A stretch of DNA of 57,205 nucleotides from Archaeoglobus sp. JdFR-22 (GCA_002010045.1 MTMJ01000028.1:3063-60267); one strand, 5' to 3'; shown: positions 27,323-36,652, counted from the stretch's first letter. Notes: generated by a model not told the origin, from the sequence alone. Program-made: numbers and translations.

Positions 27323-28489
27323 TTATCTGGCTGTAATATTCAGGTTGAACGGGTCAAAAACTATGTCCTCATCCCCGTTATACCATTTCAGCCCCATCTG
27401 CTCAATCTCCTCTTTTGTGAACATTTGATCCTGAACAAAAACATTCAAACCTTTAGACATCAATCTTCTGACAATTTCAAGATTTCTGCTGTGATACAGT
27501 TCCTTAACACCTTCTCTGAACGTAATTCCTTTAACACAGATTTTAATATCTTTAAGGGGTTTATTCAGCTTTGTGCATTCTTTAATTATCTTGTCAACCC
27601 AGTATTCCAGCATCTCATCGTTTAATTCTCTCGCTGTTCTCAGAAGCTTTGCTTTATCAAATTTCTTCCTTTTCTCCATCTCCTTAATCAGAAACCATGG
27701 GTAAACTGGAATGCAATGCCCACCAACGCCCGTGGATGGAAGATGAATATGGCAGTATTCGTGGTTCGCTGTCCTGATAGCTTCGTAAATATCCACGTCA
27801 ATCTCCTCTGCTATCTTCAGAAGTTCGTTGGCAAGAGCAACATTCACATCCCTGTAGCACCCCTCAATCACCTTAACAAATTCGGCAAGTCTTGCGGATG
27901 AAACAAGCTGTAAGTTGGGAACAAACTTTCTGTAAATCTCGAATGCTTTCTTTCCACTCTCTTTATCTATCCCTCCTATAATCTTTGGAAATTCTCTCAG
28001 CCTTGAGATGCTGTATCCGGTCATTATTCTTTCGGGAGAGTTAGCAAGATAATACTCACCCGGCTTTAATTTACTTTCTTTCTCAAGAGCTTCTCTAATA
28101 AGGGTTTCAGTAGTCATTGGAGGCACTGTTGTTTCAAGCACGACAACATCTCCCTTCTTGAGTATTTTTCCAACTTTCACTGTGGCATCGAGCAGTATTC
28201 TGAAGTCAGGCTGGTTGTATTCGTCGATAAAGAGAGGAACGATAATTATGAATACATTACAATTCTTTGCTTCGTTATAATCTGGAACGGCAACAAGATT
28301 CTTACCACCATGCTTTACAACAAGCTCACCAAGTCCTGTTTCTTCAGGAATCGGATTCTTGCCCTCATTTATCATTCTGCATCTTTCCTCATCAATATCA
28401 ACACCGGTAACGCTTATTCCTGAATCAGCTATCACAGAGGCGATTGGTAAACCAGCTTTTCCAAGTCCAATAACCGCTATTCTATCCAT
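27323..28489 (-). CDS. UDP-GlcNAc/ManNAc 6-dehydrogenase (WbpA/WecC type)
   Basis: 388 residues of the UDP-glucose/GDP-mannose dehydrogenase family, oxidising C6 of a UDP-N-acetylhexosamine to the uronate with two NAD+. The Rossmann loop is VIGLGKAGLPIASVIADSG; the catalytic Cys lies in GVGGHCIPVYPWF; ETTVPPMTTE and NSPERI are also family marks. It overlaps the acetyltransferase gene by 8 bp and is the last enzyme gene of a five-gene sugar-nucleotide run. With the WbpB-, WbpE- and WbpD-like neighbours, UDP-GlcNAc is the likelier substrate. Confidence 0.88.
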   Translation of the reverse strand: MDRIAVIGLGKAGLPIASVIADSGISVTGVDIDEERCRMINEGKNPIPEETGLGELVVKHGGKNLVAVPDYNEAKNCNVFIIIVPLFIDEYNQPDFRILLDATVKVGKILKKGDVVVLETTVPPMTTETLIREALEKESKLKPGEYYLANSPERIMTGYSISRLREFPKIIGGIDKESGKKAFEIYRKFVPNLQLVSSARLAEFVKVIEGCYRDVNVALANELLKIAEEIDVDIYEAIRTANHEYCHIHLPSTGVGGHCIPVYPWFLIKEMEKRKKFDKAKLLRTARELNDEMLEYWVDKIIKECTKLNKPLKDIKICVKGITFREGVKELYHSRNLEIVRRLMSKGLNVFVQDQMFTKEEIEQMGLKWYNGDEDIVFDPFNLNITAR

Positions 28490-29045
28490 TTTTTATCACC
28501 TCAACTCTTTCTCCACAACCGCATGAGTAAACAACCACTTTATCATCTTCATTTACAATTTTATCAACTCTTTTTCCGCATTTGCAAACATAACCTCTGA
28601 GTTTTGCGGGATTTCCGTAATAAAGACCGTGAGGAATGACAGTTTTGGTAACAACACTTCCTGCACCAACCATCGCATAATCCCCAATCTCAACCCCACA
28701 TACAATAACGGAGTTAGCTCCTATACTTGCTCCTTTTTTCACCAGAGTTGGAATTATCTTCTCATCCTCCCAGATAAAAGCCCTCGGATATAGATCATTA
28801 GTAAAGGTTACTGAAGGTCCAACAAAAACATCATCCTCTATTGTAACTCCCTTGTAAACCGAAACGAAATTCTGAATTTTTACATTGTTTCCTATCAGAA
28901 CGTCCCTATCTATGTAAACGTCCTTCCCGATGATGCAGTTTTTACCGATTCGTGCGCCCTCTCTCACATGGGCAAAGTGCCAGATTTTCGTTCCCTCACC
29001 TATGATATCGCTCTCAATTATCGCAGTAGGATGAGCATAGAACAT
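28482..29045 (-). CDS. wbpD: Left-handed beta-helix N-acetyltransferase (WbpD type)
   Basis: 187 residues with hexapeptide repeats from AHPTAIIESDIIGEGTKIW through IGANSVIVCGVEIGDYAMVG, then GNPAKLRGY. This is the pattern of WbpD/WlbB, which acetylates the 3-amino group of UDP-GlcNAc(3NH2)A using acetyl-CoA. Beyond residue 150 is a short tail with CKCGKR and CGCGER that may bind zinc or form a ribbon; related bacterial enzymes often share such a tail. It begins at the base after the aminotransferase stop, with GGTGATTG as ribosome site. Confidence 0.88.
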   Translation of the reverse strand: MFYAHPTAIIESDIIGEGTKIWHFAHVREGARIGKNCIIGKDVYIDRDVLIGNNVKIQNFVSVYKGVTIEDDVFVGPSVTFTNDLYPRAFIWEDEKIIPTLVKKGASIGANSVIVCGVEIGDYAMVGAGSVVTKTVIPHGLYYGNPAKLRGYVCKCGKRVDKIVNEDDKVVVYSCGCGERVEVIKNG

Positions 29046-30131
29046 TCAATCACCATTTATCACATCAACTATGTATTTCAGCTCTTCTTCGCTGAGCTTT
29101 GGATGAACTGGAATGCTGATCACCTTTCGAGCTATCTCTTCCACTATCGGGCATAATCCTTTTTCAAATCCAAGTTTACGATAAAATGGCTGCAGATAAA
29201 CAGGAAGAGGATAATGCACAGCATTCCCCACTCCTTTTGATGTCAGGTATTCGGCAAACTCATCTCTCGTCATTCCGGTTTCATCTTCTATTCTGAGCAC
29301 ATACTGGTGATAGACATGCTTCACATTACCATCAACAAACGGTTTCACTATGCCTTTAGCTTTTATATTCCTGTCAAAGTATTCAGCATTTCTCCTCCTT
29401 TTTTCGTTCATCTCATCAAGCTTCTTTAACTGCTCAATACCTATGGCAGCCTGAATATCTGTCATACGCATATTATAGCCGAGCATTACATGATTGTATT
29501 TTCCCTGCTCTCCATGATTTCTCAGGAGCCTGATTTTTTCTGCTATCCTTTCATCATCTGTGGTTATTATTCCCCCTTCTCCAGTGGTCATGTTCTTTGT
29601 CGGATAGAATGAGAAGCATCCAGTTCCAAATGAGCCAACCTTCCTGCCATCAAATTCAGCTCCGTGAGCCTGAGCAGCATCCTCGATAAGAATCAGGTTA
29701 TTGTCCTCACAGATTTCAATAATTGATTTCAAATCAAATGACTGCCCATAGAGATGTACTCCAATTATCGCCCTTGTCTTTGATGTGATTTTCTCAACAA
29801 CTTCCTCCGGACTGATATTGTAAGTCCTTTCATCAATGTCAGCAAAGACTGGCTTTGCTCCACAGAAAAGTATTGAGTTTGCGGTTGCAATGAACGTGAA
29901 GGGAGTTGTTACCACTTCATCTCCCTGTCCAATTCCGTGTGCCTCAAGTGCAAGCCATAACGCAACAGTTCCATTTGAGACTGATATCGCTGTTCTCACA
30001 CCCGTGTATTTGCTGAAACTTCCTTCAAACTCCTTAACTTTACTGCCCATAGCGATTATGCCTGACCTCAGGACTTCCACTGCCCTATTGACTTCCTCGG
30101 TGTTAATTAGAGGAGAAGCTATTGGTATCAT
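29046..30131 (-). CDS. wbpE: PLP-dependent UDP-sugar 3-aminotransferase (WbpE/DegT family)
   Basis: 361 residues of the DegT/DnrJ/EryC1/StrS family. The PLP-binding lysine is in FSFYPTKNMTTGEGG, with VSNGTVALWLALEA, EDAAQAHGAE and LGYNMRMTDIQAAIG. It moves the amino group of glutamate to the C3 keto group made by the WbpB-like enzyme, giving the 3-amino-uronate. AAGGTGA sits six bases before the ATG. It is in a chain with the acetyltransferase and dehydrogenase. Confidence 0.9.
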   Translation of the reverse strand: MIPIASPLINTEEVNRAVEVLRSGIIAMGSKVKEFEGSFSKYTGVRTAISVSNGTVALWLALEAHGIGQGDEVVTTPFTFIATANSILFCGAKPVFADIDERTYNISPEEVVEKITSKTRAIIGVHLYGQSFDLKSIIEICEDNNLILIEDAAQAHGAEFDGRKVGSFGTGCFSFYPTKNMTTGEGGIITTDDERIAEKIRLLRNHGEQGKYNHVMLGYNMRMTDIQAAIGIEQLKKLDEMNEKRRRNAEYFDRNIKAKGIVKPFVDGNVKHVYHQYVLRIEDETGMTRDEFAEYLTSKGVGNAVHYPLPVYLQPFYRKLGFEKGLCPIVEEIARKVISIPVHPKLSEEELKYIVDVINGD

Positions 30132-30214
30132 TTTTTCACCTTATGATGAGGTAATATTACATCCACTTATAATTATTCTGTTTTCAAGCTTATGAGACAA
30201 CTGATTGTCTTTGT

Positions 30215-31180
30215 TCAGTAGGGAATAAACAGAGCAATTACGCAGAAAAATGTTGTCAATGCAAACATGCACAGAGTAACCTGCCACTCCTTAACCCTGA
30301 AATAATATGGAAGAACCCACTTCAGTGTAAGTGGATTTGGAGCCTCAATTGTGCCATCTTCCCTCAACTTCCCGAACTTGGCCTTTCTATATCTTTCATC
30401 TTCTGGATTCAAAACCCTTCTCACCCTCCAGTAAACATACAGCAGAAAATTTATTGTGTGGGGGATGAGCATTACAAAGCCAGCAACATAAAAGCCGGTA
30501 GTGACTATTGCAATACCTATTGCAGAACCGACAAGCATCGATCCAATATTCCCGAGAAAAATTTTTGAAGGATACTTTTCAAACCAGAAAAATCCTGCTG
30601 TCGCTCCGAAAATTGTGGCGATAAAACCCAGATTGGGCGCTCCTCTGAGTATGGCTTTAAAAAATAAGAAACCGAGTATAATTGCAGAAAGTCCAGATGC
30701 AAGTCCATTGAACCCGGAATGCATGTTTACAAGGTTTGCAGTGACCATTATATAAACTGGAATAATAACAAACGGGAGCAAGATTCCCAAGTCCACAGTA
30801 CCGGCAAGGGGGAGCTGCAACTGGTAGACATCATATAAAAAAACAAGAGGAAGAGGGAAAAGAACAGGTAAAAAAATCTTGATAGGTCTTCTAATGTCAA
30901 TTATATCATCCAGAACTCCAAAGAGGCCAAAAACACTTATGATTGCTACTGAAACAACATCAACTGGTTCGATCTCGATTAGCTGGAAAATATGGATGAA
31001 CAGGATTGTTAAATAGACTGCAAAAGCAATTGCGAAGCCACCACCTGTGGGAATTTTATGCATATCATATTTATAGTAATCTATCACCACCTTGCCTCTT
31101 TTACTAAAATCGATGATGAAAAGTTTCGTAAGGATAACCGAAATAATCGATGATATAACCACTATCGAATACAGATTCAC
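30215..31180 (-). CDS. DPAGT1/AglH-like lipid-phosphate sugar-1-phosphate transferase
   Basis: 321 residues, about nine to ten membrane helices, glycosyltransferase family 4 (MraY/WecA/DPAGT1). GVLDDIIDIRRP carries the catalytic Asp pair; NLVNMHSGFNGLASG matches the archaeal/eukaryal form (GxNGLxxG) rather than the bacterial DGxDGLA; FLGNIGSMLVGSAIG is the other conserved loop. It should transfer a UDP-linked GlcNAc-type sugar phosphate to dolichyl phosphate, the first step of N-glycan or surface polysaccharide assembly. The GTG start has AAGGTGAGG before it. Confidence 0.88.
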   Translation of the reverse strand: MNLYSIVVISSIISVILTKLFIIDFSKRGKVVIDYYKYDMHKIPTGGGFAIAFAVYLTILFIHIFQLIEIEPVDVVSVAIISVFGLFGVLDDIIDIRRPIKIFLPVLFPLPLVFLYDVYQLQLPLAGTVDLGILLPFVIIPVYIMVTANLVNMHSGFNGLASGLSAIILGFLFFKAILRGAPNLGFIATIFGATAGFFWFEKYPSKIFLGNIGSMLVGSAIGIAIVTTGFYVAGFVMLIPHTINFLLYVYWRVRRVLNPEDERYRKAKFGKLREDGTIEAPNPLTLKWVLPYYFRVKEWQVTLCMFALTTFFCVIALFIPY

Positions 31181-31225
31181 GACCTCACCTTATGTATTAA
31201 GTGAAGTCATTATAAATAATTTTTA

Positions 31226-32167
31226 TTATTGACAGGAAAGACTGAGAGGGATAACTTTCTTCTCACTGTAAGACTTCATGGCTGAGATTGCAACTCCCAG
31301 AACATAGGTGCCATCCATCCCATCTGGCTTGGGGCATACGCCTTTTTTGATGCATTCTATAAAGTATTTGATTTCAACTTTTAAAGGCTCTTCTTTCTTT
31401 ATATCCACCTGATGAATCTCATCTCCTTTATACAGTGTCAGACTCTGCTCGATATAGTCCATCTGAGCAACGCAGTTCGTGCCAACAACTGTCAGTGTTC
31501 TGAACTTTCTCGGTGTAAGCCAGTTGGTCTCAATAGTTCCCGAGCGATTTCCCGGGTATCTCAAGAGAATTGAAGCATAGTCTTCTCTTGTATGGAAACT
31601 GTTTCCAGCTATCGCATATACCTCCTGAGCTCTTTGACCGAACAGGTAGGAAAAAGTGTCTATTTCGTGAACTGCAAGGTCAATGATAATCCCGACATCT
31701 CTTATTCTTGGTGAATAAGGTCCAATTCTTCTGCCTGAAATTGTGATGACTTCTCCAATAACTCCGGTATCTATCAACTCCCTCAACCTGATAACGGCTG
31801 GATTGAACCTCTCAATATGCCCGATCATCGTTTTTACGCCATTTTCGTTGCATGAATTGATAATTCGCTCTGCATTCTCAATCGAATCTGCAATTGGCTT
31901 CTCAATCAGCATATCAACTCTGTTTTCTGCTGCCTTTAGCGCAACATCGGCATGCAGTGATGTGGGAACAGCTATACTCACAATATCAACCTGCCTGAGT
32001 AGTTCATGGTAGTCAGGGAAGTATTCTGAATTATATTTGCCTGCAACAGCCTCTCCTACGTCTTCATTTATGTCAGACACCCCGACAAGTTCCACACCTT
32101 CAATCCCACTGTAGATTCTGGCGTGGTGTCTCCCCATTGCACCCACACCAATTACACCTGCTTTCAA
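31226..32167 (-). CDS. Gfo/Idh/MocA oxidoreductase (WbpB-like UDP-GlcNAcA 3-dehydrogenase)
   Basis: 313 residues. The Rossmann motif is VIGVGAMGRHHARIY; LIEKPIADS contains the family Lys, and VGIIIDLAVHEIDTFSYLFG the catalytic DxxxHxxD pattern. In the WbpB pathway this enzyme oxidises C3 of UDP-GlcNAcA to the ketone used by the WbpE aminotransferase. The start is TTG at 32167 with GGAGGTATAAGAA just upstream. It is the first of the sugar-nucleotide genes. Family members differ in substrate, so context carries the specific call. Confidence 0.82.
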   Translation of the reverse strand: MKAGVIGVGAMGRHHARIYSGIEGVELVGVSDINEDVGEAVAGKYNSEYFPDYHELLRQVDIVSIAVPTSLHADVALKAAENRVDMLIEKPIADSIENAERIINSCNENGVKTMIGHIERFNPAVIRLRELIDTGVIGEVITISGRRIGPYSPRIRDVGIIIDLAVHEIDTFSYLFGQRAQEVYAIAGNSFHTREDYASILLRYPGNRSGTIETNWLTPRKFRTLTVVGTNCVAQMDYIEQSLTLYKGDEIHQVDIKKEEPLKVEIKYFIECIKKGVCPKPDGMDGTYVLGVAISAMKSYSEKKVIPLSLSCQ

Positions 32168-32282
32168 TTCTTATACCTCCAACCTGAAAATAGTAAGCCA
32201 AGCAATTTATAACATTTACTTAATCTTTTGATGCTTATGATAATAGTGGTTATTAAGATTTGTTATATATTAAAAATATTAT

Positions 32283-32384
32283 TCAACGTAAATAATCTTC
32301 TTCGTACTCCTCAACCCAGTACTGCTCAAGTTCATCAAGGATTTCCTTAGGAATAACAGTCTTACTTATCAGTTTTATGCTCAT
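32283..32384 (-). CDS. Possible 33-residue protein, unknown
   Basis: A short open frame, starting MSIKLISKTVIPKEILDELE and ending in an acidic tail (EEYEEDYLR). Composition is helical and coding-like, and it resembles the start of small antitoxin or regulator proteins, but there is no strong ribosome site. It lies alone in the 280-nt gap between uppP and the WbpB-like gene and could be a remnant. Confidence 0.3.
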   Translation of the reverse strand: MSIKLISKTVIPKEILDELEQYWVEEYEEDYLR

Positions 32385-32446
32385 TATTATAGTAGTAACC
32401 TTACAAATTTAAAAATCTTTCGGATTTGTCACATAATAGCTTTCAT

Positions 32447-33193
32447 TTATAATGTAAATACTGTCAGCACAATAGCAATAATTCCAAAAGTAATGCAGAA
32501 TTTGGAGAAATCGACATCTCTTGCAAACCTTAAAAGCGCCTCCATGGTAAGGTAACCGAATAAACAGGTTATTACTACGATTATCGCCCCGGCATTAAAA
32601 TCAAGTTCTGAAGGAACACCCCTGAAAAATATTGCGCCAATTACCGCAGGAACACTGATTATAAACGAGATTTTTAATGCATCTTCTTCATCAATTTTTC
32701 TTAGGAGCAGAAAGCTTATTGTTGTACCAGACCTTGAAATGCCCGGGAGAATTGCAAAGCCCTGAGCAAGACCAAGCATAATCATGTCACTCAGATTGAT
32801 TTGCTCAATTCTGCGATAACCACTCTTTGGCAACCTGAGTATGATTCCAGTAAGTATCAGCAGAACGCCGATGAATACATTGACAACTTTACCGCTCTGG
32901 AACTCAATAAATGATAGCAGAGGAATTGCCACAACTGCCGTTGAAATTGTTGATACAATGACAATCTTCAGCATATCTGATCCATGAAGCATCCTCAAAA
33001 ACTCATCTCTGAAGCGAATTAAAACAGCTAAGGCTGTTCCGAGATGGAGGAATATGGCATAAGATAATGCACTTGAGATATCCTTCCCAAAGAGATTTAA
33101 CATAATAAGAACTGATAGACCTTCGCTGCTCACGGGCAACCACTCAGCAATACCCTGCACAATTGATAGAATAATAGTTTCCAGATAACTCAC
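32447..33193 (-). CDS. uppP: Undecaprenyl/polyprenyl-diphosphate phosphatase
   Basis: 248 residues, eight membrane helices, BacA/UppP family. The catalytic motifs are QGIAEWLPVSSEG near the N terminus (family pattern [E/Q]GxxExLPxSSxxH; the usual His is altered here to Leu/Ser) and LPGISRSGTTISFL. It removes a phosphate from polyprenyl diphosphate to recycle the glycan carrier, in archaea probably dolichyl diphosphate. The GTG start is reached from AGGAG overlapping the aminotransferase end. Its place above the glycan genes fits carrier recycling. Confidence 0.88.
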   Translation of the reverse strand: MSYLETIILSIVQGIAEWLPVSSEGLSVLIMLNLFGKDISSALSYAIFLHLGTALAVLIRFRDEFLRMLHGSDMLKIVIVSTISTAVVAIPLLSFIEFQSGKVVNVFIGVLLILTGIILRLPKSGYRRIEQINLSDMIMLGLAQGFAILPGISRSGTTISFLLLRKIDEEDALKISFIISVPAVIGAIFFRGVPSELDFNAGAIIVVITCLFGYLTMEALLRFARDVDFSKFCITFGIIAIVLTVFTL

Positions 33194-33195
33194 AG

Positions 33196-34341
33196 CTACA
33201 AACTCCTGACAAAATCCTCTATTTTATCAGCAGCTTCCTTCAACTTTTCCATTGATACAGCGTAGGCGCACCTGATATAGCCCTCACCACATTCTCCAAA
33301 GGCATTGCCCGGAACAACTGCAACATTTTTCTCGAGTAAAAGTCTCTCTGTGAATTCCTCACTGCTCAATCCAGTCGATTGAATGCTCGGAAATGCATAA
33401 AATGCTCCATCCGGTATATTGACTTCCAGAATCTCATTCAGTCTTTTTGTAAAGTAATTTCTTCGCCGGAGATACTCAGCTCTCATATCCTCGAGTTCGT
33501 CTTCTTCATTCTTCAGCGCCTCAATTGCACCAATTTGAGCTGAGATAGGGGCACACAGCATGCAGTACTGGTGGATTTTCAGCATCGCATCAAGTAAGTC
33601 TGGAGGTGCTATATTGTATCCAACTCTCAAACCCGTCATAGCGAATGCTTTTGAGAAACCGTTGAGGATTATCGTTCTATCTCCCAATCCGTTCAGTGAT
33701 GCTATTGAAACATGTTTATTATTGTAACTCAGCTCACAGTAAATCTCATCCGAGACGACGAGCATGTCATTCTCGATTACTGCATCAGCAATTTCTTCAA
33801 GTTCTCTTCTTGCGTAACTTACTCCTGTCGGGTTTGCCGGGTAATTCAGAATGAGCACCTTCGGTCTCAAATCACGGTATTCTGAAATTCTCTCGTAATT
33901 CAATCTGAAGTCCGGGTTTGTAGGTATAGATATTGCTTCACCACCTGCAAGTGTGACAAGTGGTTTATACATTACATATGAGGGGTCTGGGACAAGCACT
34001 GCATCCCCAGGATTTATAATCGCCCTGACTGCAATATCGAAACCCTCACTCACTCCAGTCGTTATCAGCACATCTTTCTGAAAGCACTCTACACCAAATT
34101 TTCGATAGTATTCTGAAATTGCCTGTCTCAGCTCTTCCAGCCCATGATTTGATGTGTAGGAGGTTACTCCTTTCTCCAGCGAATATATTATCTCCTCTCT
34201 CACCTTCCATGGGACTGGAAAATCTGGTTCGCCCACTCCAAGACTTAAAATGTCCTTTCTTCCAATAATCAGATCAAAAAACCTTCGTATTCCAGAAGGT
34301 TTGATTTCCTGAACTTTTTTGTTGATTCTGTCAGGGGACAA
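33196..34341 (-). CDS. Class I/II PLP-dependent aminotransferase
   Basis: About 381 residues, fold type I aspartate/alanine-type aminotransferase. PLP lysine in LNGFSKAFAMTGLRVGY; NYPANPTGVSY and SDEIYCELSY are the cofactor-binding Asn and Asp/Tyr motifs. The TTG at 34341 is preferred: AGGAGG lies seven bases upstream, and the resulting N terminus (SPDRINKKVQEIKPSGI) is normal for the family. It overlaps the Lrp regulator by 11 bp, a pairing common in archaea that suggests control by an amino acid. The amino acid used is not evident. Confidence 0.87.
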   Translation of the reverse strand: MSPDRINKKVQEIKPSGIRRFFDLIIGRKDILSLGVGEPDFPVPWKVREEIIYSLEKGVTSYTSNHGLEELRQAISEYYRKFGVECFQKDVLITTGVSEGFDIAVRAIINPGDAVLVPDPSYVMYKPLVTLAGGEAISIPTNPDFRLNYERISEYRDLRPKVLILNYPANPTGVSYARRELEEIADAVIENDMLVVSDEIYCELSYNNKHVSIASLNGLGDRTIILNGFSKAFAMTGLRVGYNIAPPDLLDAMLKIHQYCMLCAPISAQIGAIEALKNEEDELEDMRAEYLRRRNYFTKRLNEILEVNIPDGAFYAFPSIQSTGLSSEEFTERLLLEKNVAVVPGNAFGECGEGYIRCAYAVSMEKLKEAADKIEDFVRSL

Positions 34342-34822
34342 TTGCAAGCCTCCTGTCCTCCTCATCGCTGAAAAGAAGTACGCCCTCCTCCTTATACGTT
34401 CTCAGTATAAAATGGGTTACAGTGTCTCTGACTTCTGGAATCGTTGAAATCTTTTCTGCTACGAAGAAAGCAACTTCCTTCAGATTCTTTCCCTTTACAA
34501 CAACCTGAAAATCATATTCTCCGCTTACAAGCCTGATAGCATGCACTTCCGGAAATTTTGCAATTCTCTTTGCAATGTCGTCATAGCCTTTCTCTCTTGA
34601 CAATGTCACATTTACATCAATAACCGCAAATACCAGCTCCTCCCCAGCCTTCTCCCAGTTGATGAGGGTTTTGTATTTCAGGATTACTCCATTTTCCTCC
34701 TCTTTCCGGATTATCTCTTCTACCTCTTCCTCTGGGAAGCCTGTCATCTGTGATATTTCCTGAGGAGTTACCTTCGAATTCTCGGACAGAATCTTCAATA
34801 CCTCAAACACTTTATCATTCAT
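34331..34822 (-). CDS. Lrp/AsnC family transcriptional regulator
   Basis: 163 residues: a winged helix-turn-helix (about 5-60; KVTPQEISQMTGFPEEEVEEI) and an Lrp/RAM ligand-binding domain (about 65-145; HAIRLVSGEYDFQVVV is the typical core strand-turn-strand). It should bind as dimers or octamers near promoters and respond to an amino acid. The ATG at 34822 has GGTGG about six bases before it. It overlaps the aminotransferase it probably regulates. Confidence 0.9.
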   Translation of the reverse strand: MNDKVFEVLKILSENSKVTPQEISQMTGFPEEEVEEIIRKEEENGVILKYKTLINWEKAGEELVFAVIDVNVTLSREKGYDDIAKRIAKFPEVHAIRLVSGEYDFQVVVKGKNLKEVAFFVAEKISTIPEVRDTVTHFILRTYKEEGVLLFSDEEDRRLAIVP

Positions 34823-34885
34823 TAAATCCACCGGATAAATGAATATGTTTGTTGTATTTAAATTATATCGTCATTTTCAGGGAAG

Positions 34886-34897
34886 ATATATATAATC
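34886..34897 (+). promoter_or_regulatory. TATA box for the VanZ-like gene
   Basis: ATATATATAATC is centred about 25 nt before the start codons at 34914/34917, so the transcript is probably leaderless. Divergent from the lrp promoter. Confidence 0.55.
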
Positions 34898-34913
34898 CTC
34901 CATCATTTTTCGA

Positions 34914-35372
34914 ATGATGCTTGGAGGTAGAGTTATTATTCTGGTTACAATCAGCTATGCTGCATTTATTTTCTATTCATCGTCTCTACCTTCTGTTCCC
35001 ATTCCGTCAGACCATGGGCTGATTTATAAGATTTTTAGTTTTATGAAAGGTATCGGTTTAGAATTTTTAGCATATCCGTTCTATCCTGTGATGAGATATA
35101 CAGATAAGTTTTTTCATCTCTTACTTTACATGGGGTTTGGAATTTTGCTCAATGCCTCTTTCAGACAGTATTATCAGAGACAGCCTGCAGCATGCTCACT
35201 TATAGCGGGAACACTTTATGGAATTTCAGATGAGATTCATCAGATTTTTGTTCCCGGAAGGACTGCAAGTTTTCTTGATCTGTCTGCCGATATTGCCGGG
35301 TTGGTTTTTGCCCAGATTATTGTTTCACTTTATTTCATGCTGATGAAATTCAGGAAATCTTCAAGCCAATAG
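34914..35372 (+). CDS. VanZ-like membrane protein
   Basis: 152 residues with four predicted membrane helices. The family signature is visible: DKFFHLLLYMGFG and SDEIHQIFVPGRTASFLDLSAD, matching the VanZ pattern of K-x2-H and DExxQ-x5-R-x4-D-x3-D. VanZ-like proteins lie in the membrane and have no settled biochemical role. It is 35 nt upstream of purP and might be co-transcribed. An ATG at 34917 is equally possible. Confidence 0.8.
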   Translation: MMLGGRVIILVTISYAAFIFYSSSLPSVPIPSDHGLIYKIFSFMKGIGLEFLAYPFYPVMRYTDKFFHLLLYMGFGILLNASFRQYYQRQPAACSLIAGTLYGISDEIHQIFVPGRTASFLDLSADIAGLVFAQIIVSLYFMLMKFRKSSSQ

Positions 35373-35407
35373 CAAATCTTTAAATTTCAACTTAAAGTGC
35401 GAGGATT

Positions 35408-36481
35408 ATGGGAAGAGAGAAAATTCTTGAGATGCTGAACAGTTATGATAAAAATAAAATAAAAATTGCAACACTTGGGAGCCATTCAGCACTGAATATT
35501 CTGAGAGGAGCTAAGGATGAGGGTTTTGAGACCATATGCATCTGCAGAGATAATGAAAAAATTATATACAATTCCTTTGACGTTGCTGATTCTTTTATCA
35601 GCATAAACGATTTCTCAGATTTGCTTGATAAAAATCTCCAAAACCAGCTAATAGACAACAATGCAATTCTGATTCCACACGGCTCATTTAATGCTTACAT
35701 AGGTAATCTCAACAACCTTGTTGTTCCGGTCTTCGGGAACAGGGAATTGATGCTGTGGGAAACTGACAGAGAAAGGCAGAGAAAATGGTTGCTTGATGCA
35801 AATTTAAAACTTCCAGAGACTTATGAGAAGCCTGAAGACATAAATGGACTGGTAATTGTCAAGTATCCGGGAGCAAAAGGAGGGATGGGATACTTCCTTG
35901 CAACTGATGAAGAGGATTTTTACTCAAAGTCGGAAAAGATGATTGAAAAAGGATTCATTTCGAGAGAAGAAATAAAAAATGCCCACATTCAGAAATACAT
36001 TGTGGGAGCGAACATATATTTCTCCTTCTTCTACTCACCTGTGTTCAACAGGGTTGAGCTTATCGCCACAGACAGAAGATATGAATCAAATGCTGATGGT
36101 ATTGGAAGAATTCCAGCAGATTTGCAGTTAAAGATTGACCTGTTATTGAGCTACACAGTCATGGGAAACTTTCCTGTTGTTTTGAGGGAGAGTCTGCTTG
36201 TTCAGGCATTGAATGCAGCACAGAGGGTTGTTGAAGTCTCAAAGAAGATTGCCTACCCCGGAATGGTGGGCCCATTCTGTCTTGAGGCAGTTTTCGACGA
36301 AAATAATGTAATGACTGTCTTCGAGATCTCAGCAAGAATAGTTGCAGGGACAACCGTCGGAATTCCGGCATCTCCCTACTCTTACCTCCTTTTTGGTGAG
36401 AACATGTACATGGGAAGGAGGATTGCAAGGGAAGTCAGACTTGCTGTCGAGAAGGACATGCTTGATAGTGTGATTTATTGA
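35408..36481 (+). CDS. purP: FAICAR synthetase PurP (ATP-grasp)
   Basis: 357 residues. PurP makes 5-formamidoimidazole-4-carboxamide ribonucleotide from AICAR, formate and ATP, the archaeal alternative to the folate-dependent PurH step of purine synthesis. Family segments are IATLGSHSALNILRGAKDEGF, VPVFGNRELMLWETDR, VKYPGAKGGMGYF (ATP-grasp loop) and GPFCLEAVFDEN plus EISARIVAGT (metal-binding Glu). Length is normal. A GAGG lies four bases before the ATG. Confidence 0.95.
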   Translation: MGREKILEMLNSYDKNKIKIATLGSHSALNILRGAKDEGFETICICRDNEKIIYNSFDVADSFISINDFSDLLDKNLQNQLIDNNAILIPHGSFNAYIGNLNNLVVPVFGNRELMLWETDRERQRKWLLDANLKLPETYEKPEDINGLVIVKYPGAKGGMGYFLATDEEDFYSKSEKMIEKGFISREEIKNAHIQKYIVGANIYFSFFYSPVFNRVELIATDRRYESNADGIGRIPADLQLKIDLLLSYTVMGNFPVVLRESLLVQALNAAQRVVEVSKKIAYPGMVGPFCLEAVFDENNVMTVFEISARIVAGTTVGIPASPYSYLLFGENMYMGRRIAREVRLAVEKDMLDSVIY

Positions 36482-36484
36482 TAA

Positions 36485-36652
36485 CTAAACACAACCCTCG
36501 GTTTTAATATCCATCCCCATCGCCCTGAGTTTTTTCTTTGCCCTGATAAAGTCTTTATAGCTGTAGCTCTCGTTTCTCAAGTTAGATATCAGTGCATTAT
36601 ATTCCGATGTGCTCAGGATACCTTTTAAAAGCTGCCATACGTATCTATCCAT
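36485..36652 (-). CDS. Small basic hypothetical protein (55 residues)
   Basis: Not recognised. Starts MDRYVWQLLKGILSTSEYN and ends with Lys/Arg-rich helix and MDIKTEGCV; one terminal Cys. AAGGAGGGTG lies eight bases before the ATG at 36652, a strong ribosome site, which is why this short frame is accepted over the longer upstream extension. It converges on purP with three bases between stops. Confidence 0.6.
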   Translation of the reverse strand: MDRYVWQLLKGILSTSEYNALISNLRNESYSYKDFIRAKKKLRAMGMDIKTEGCV

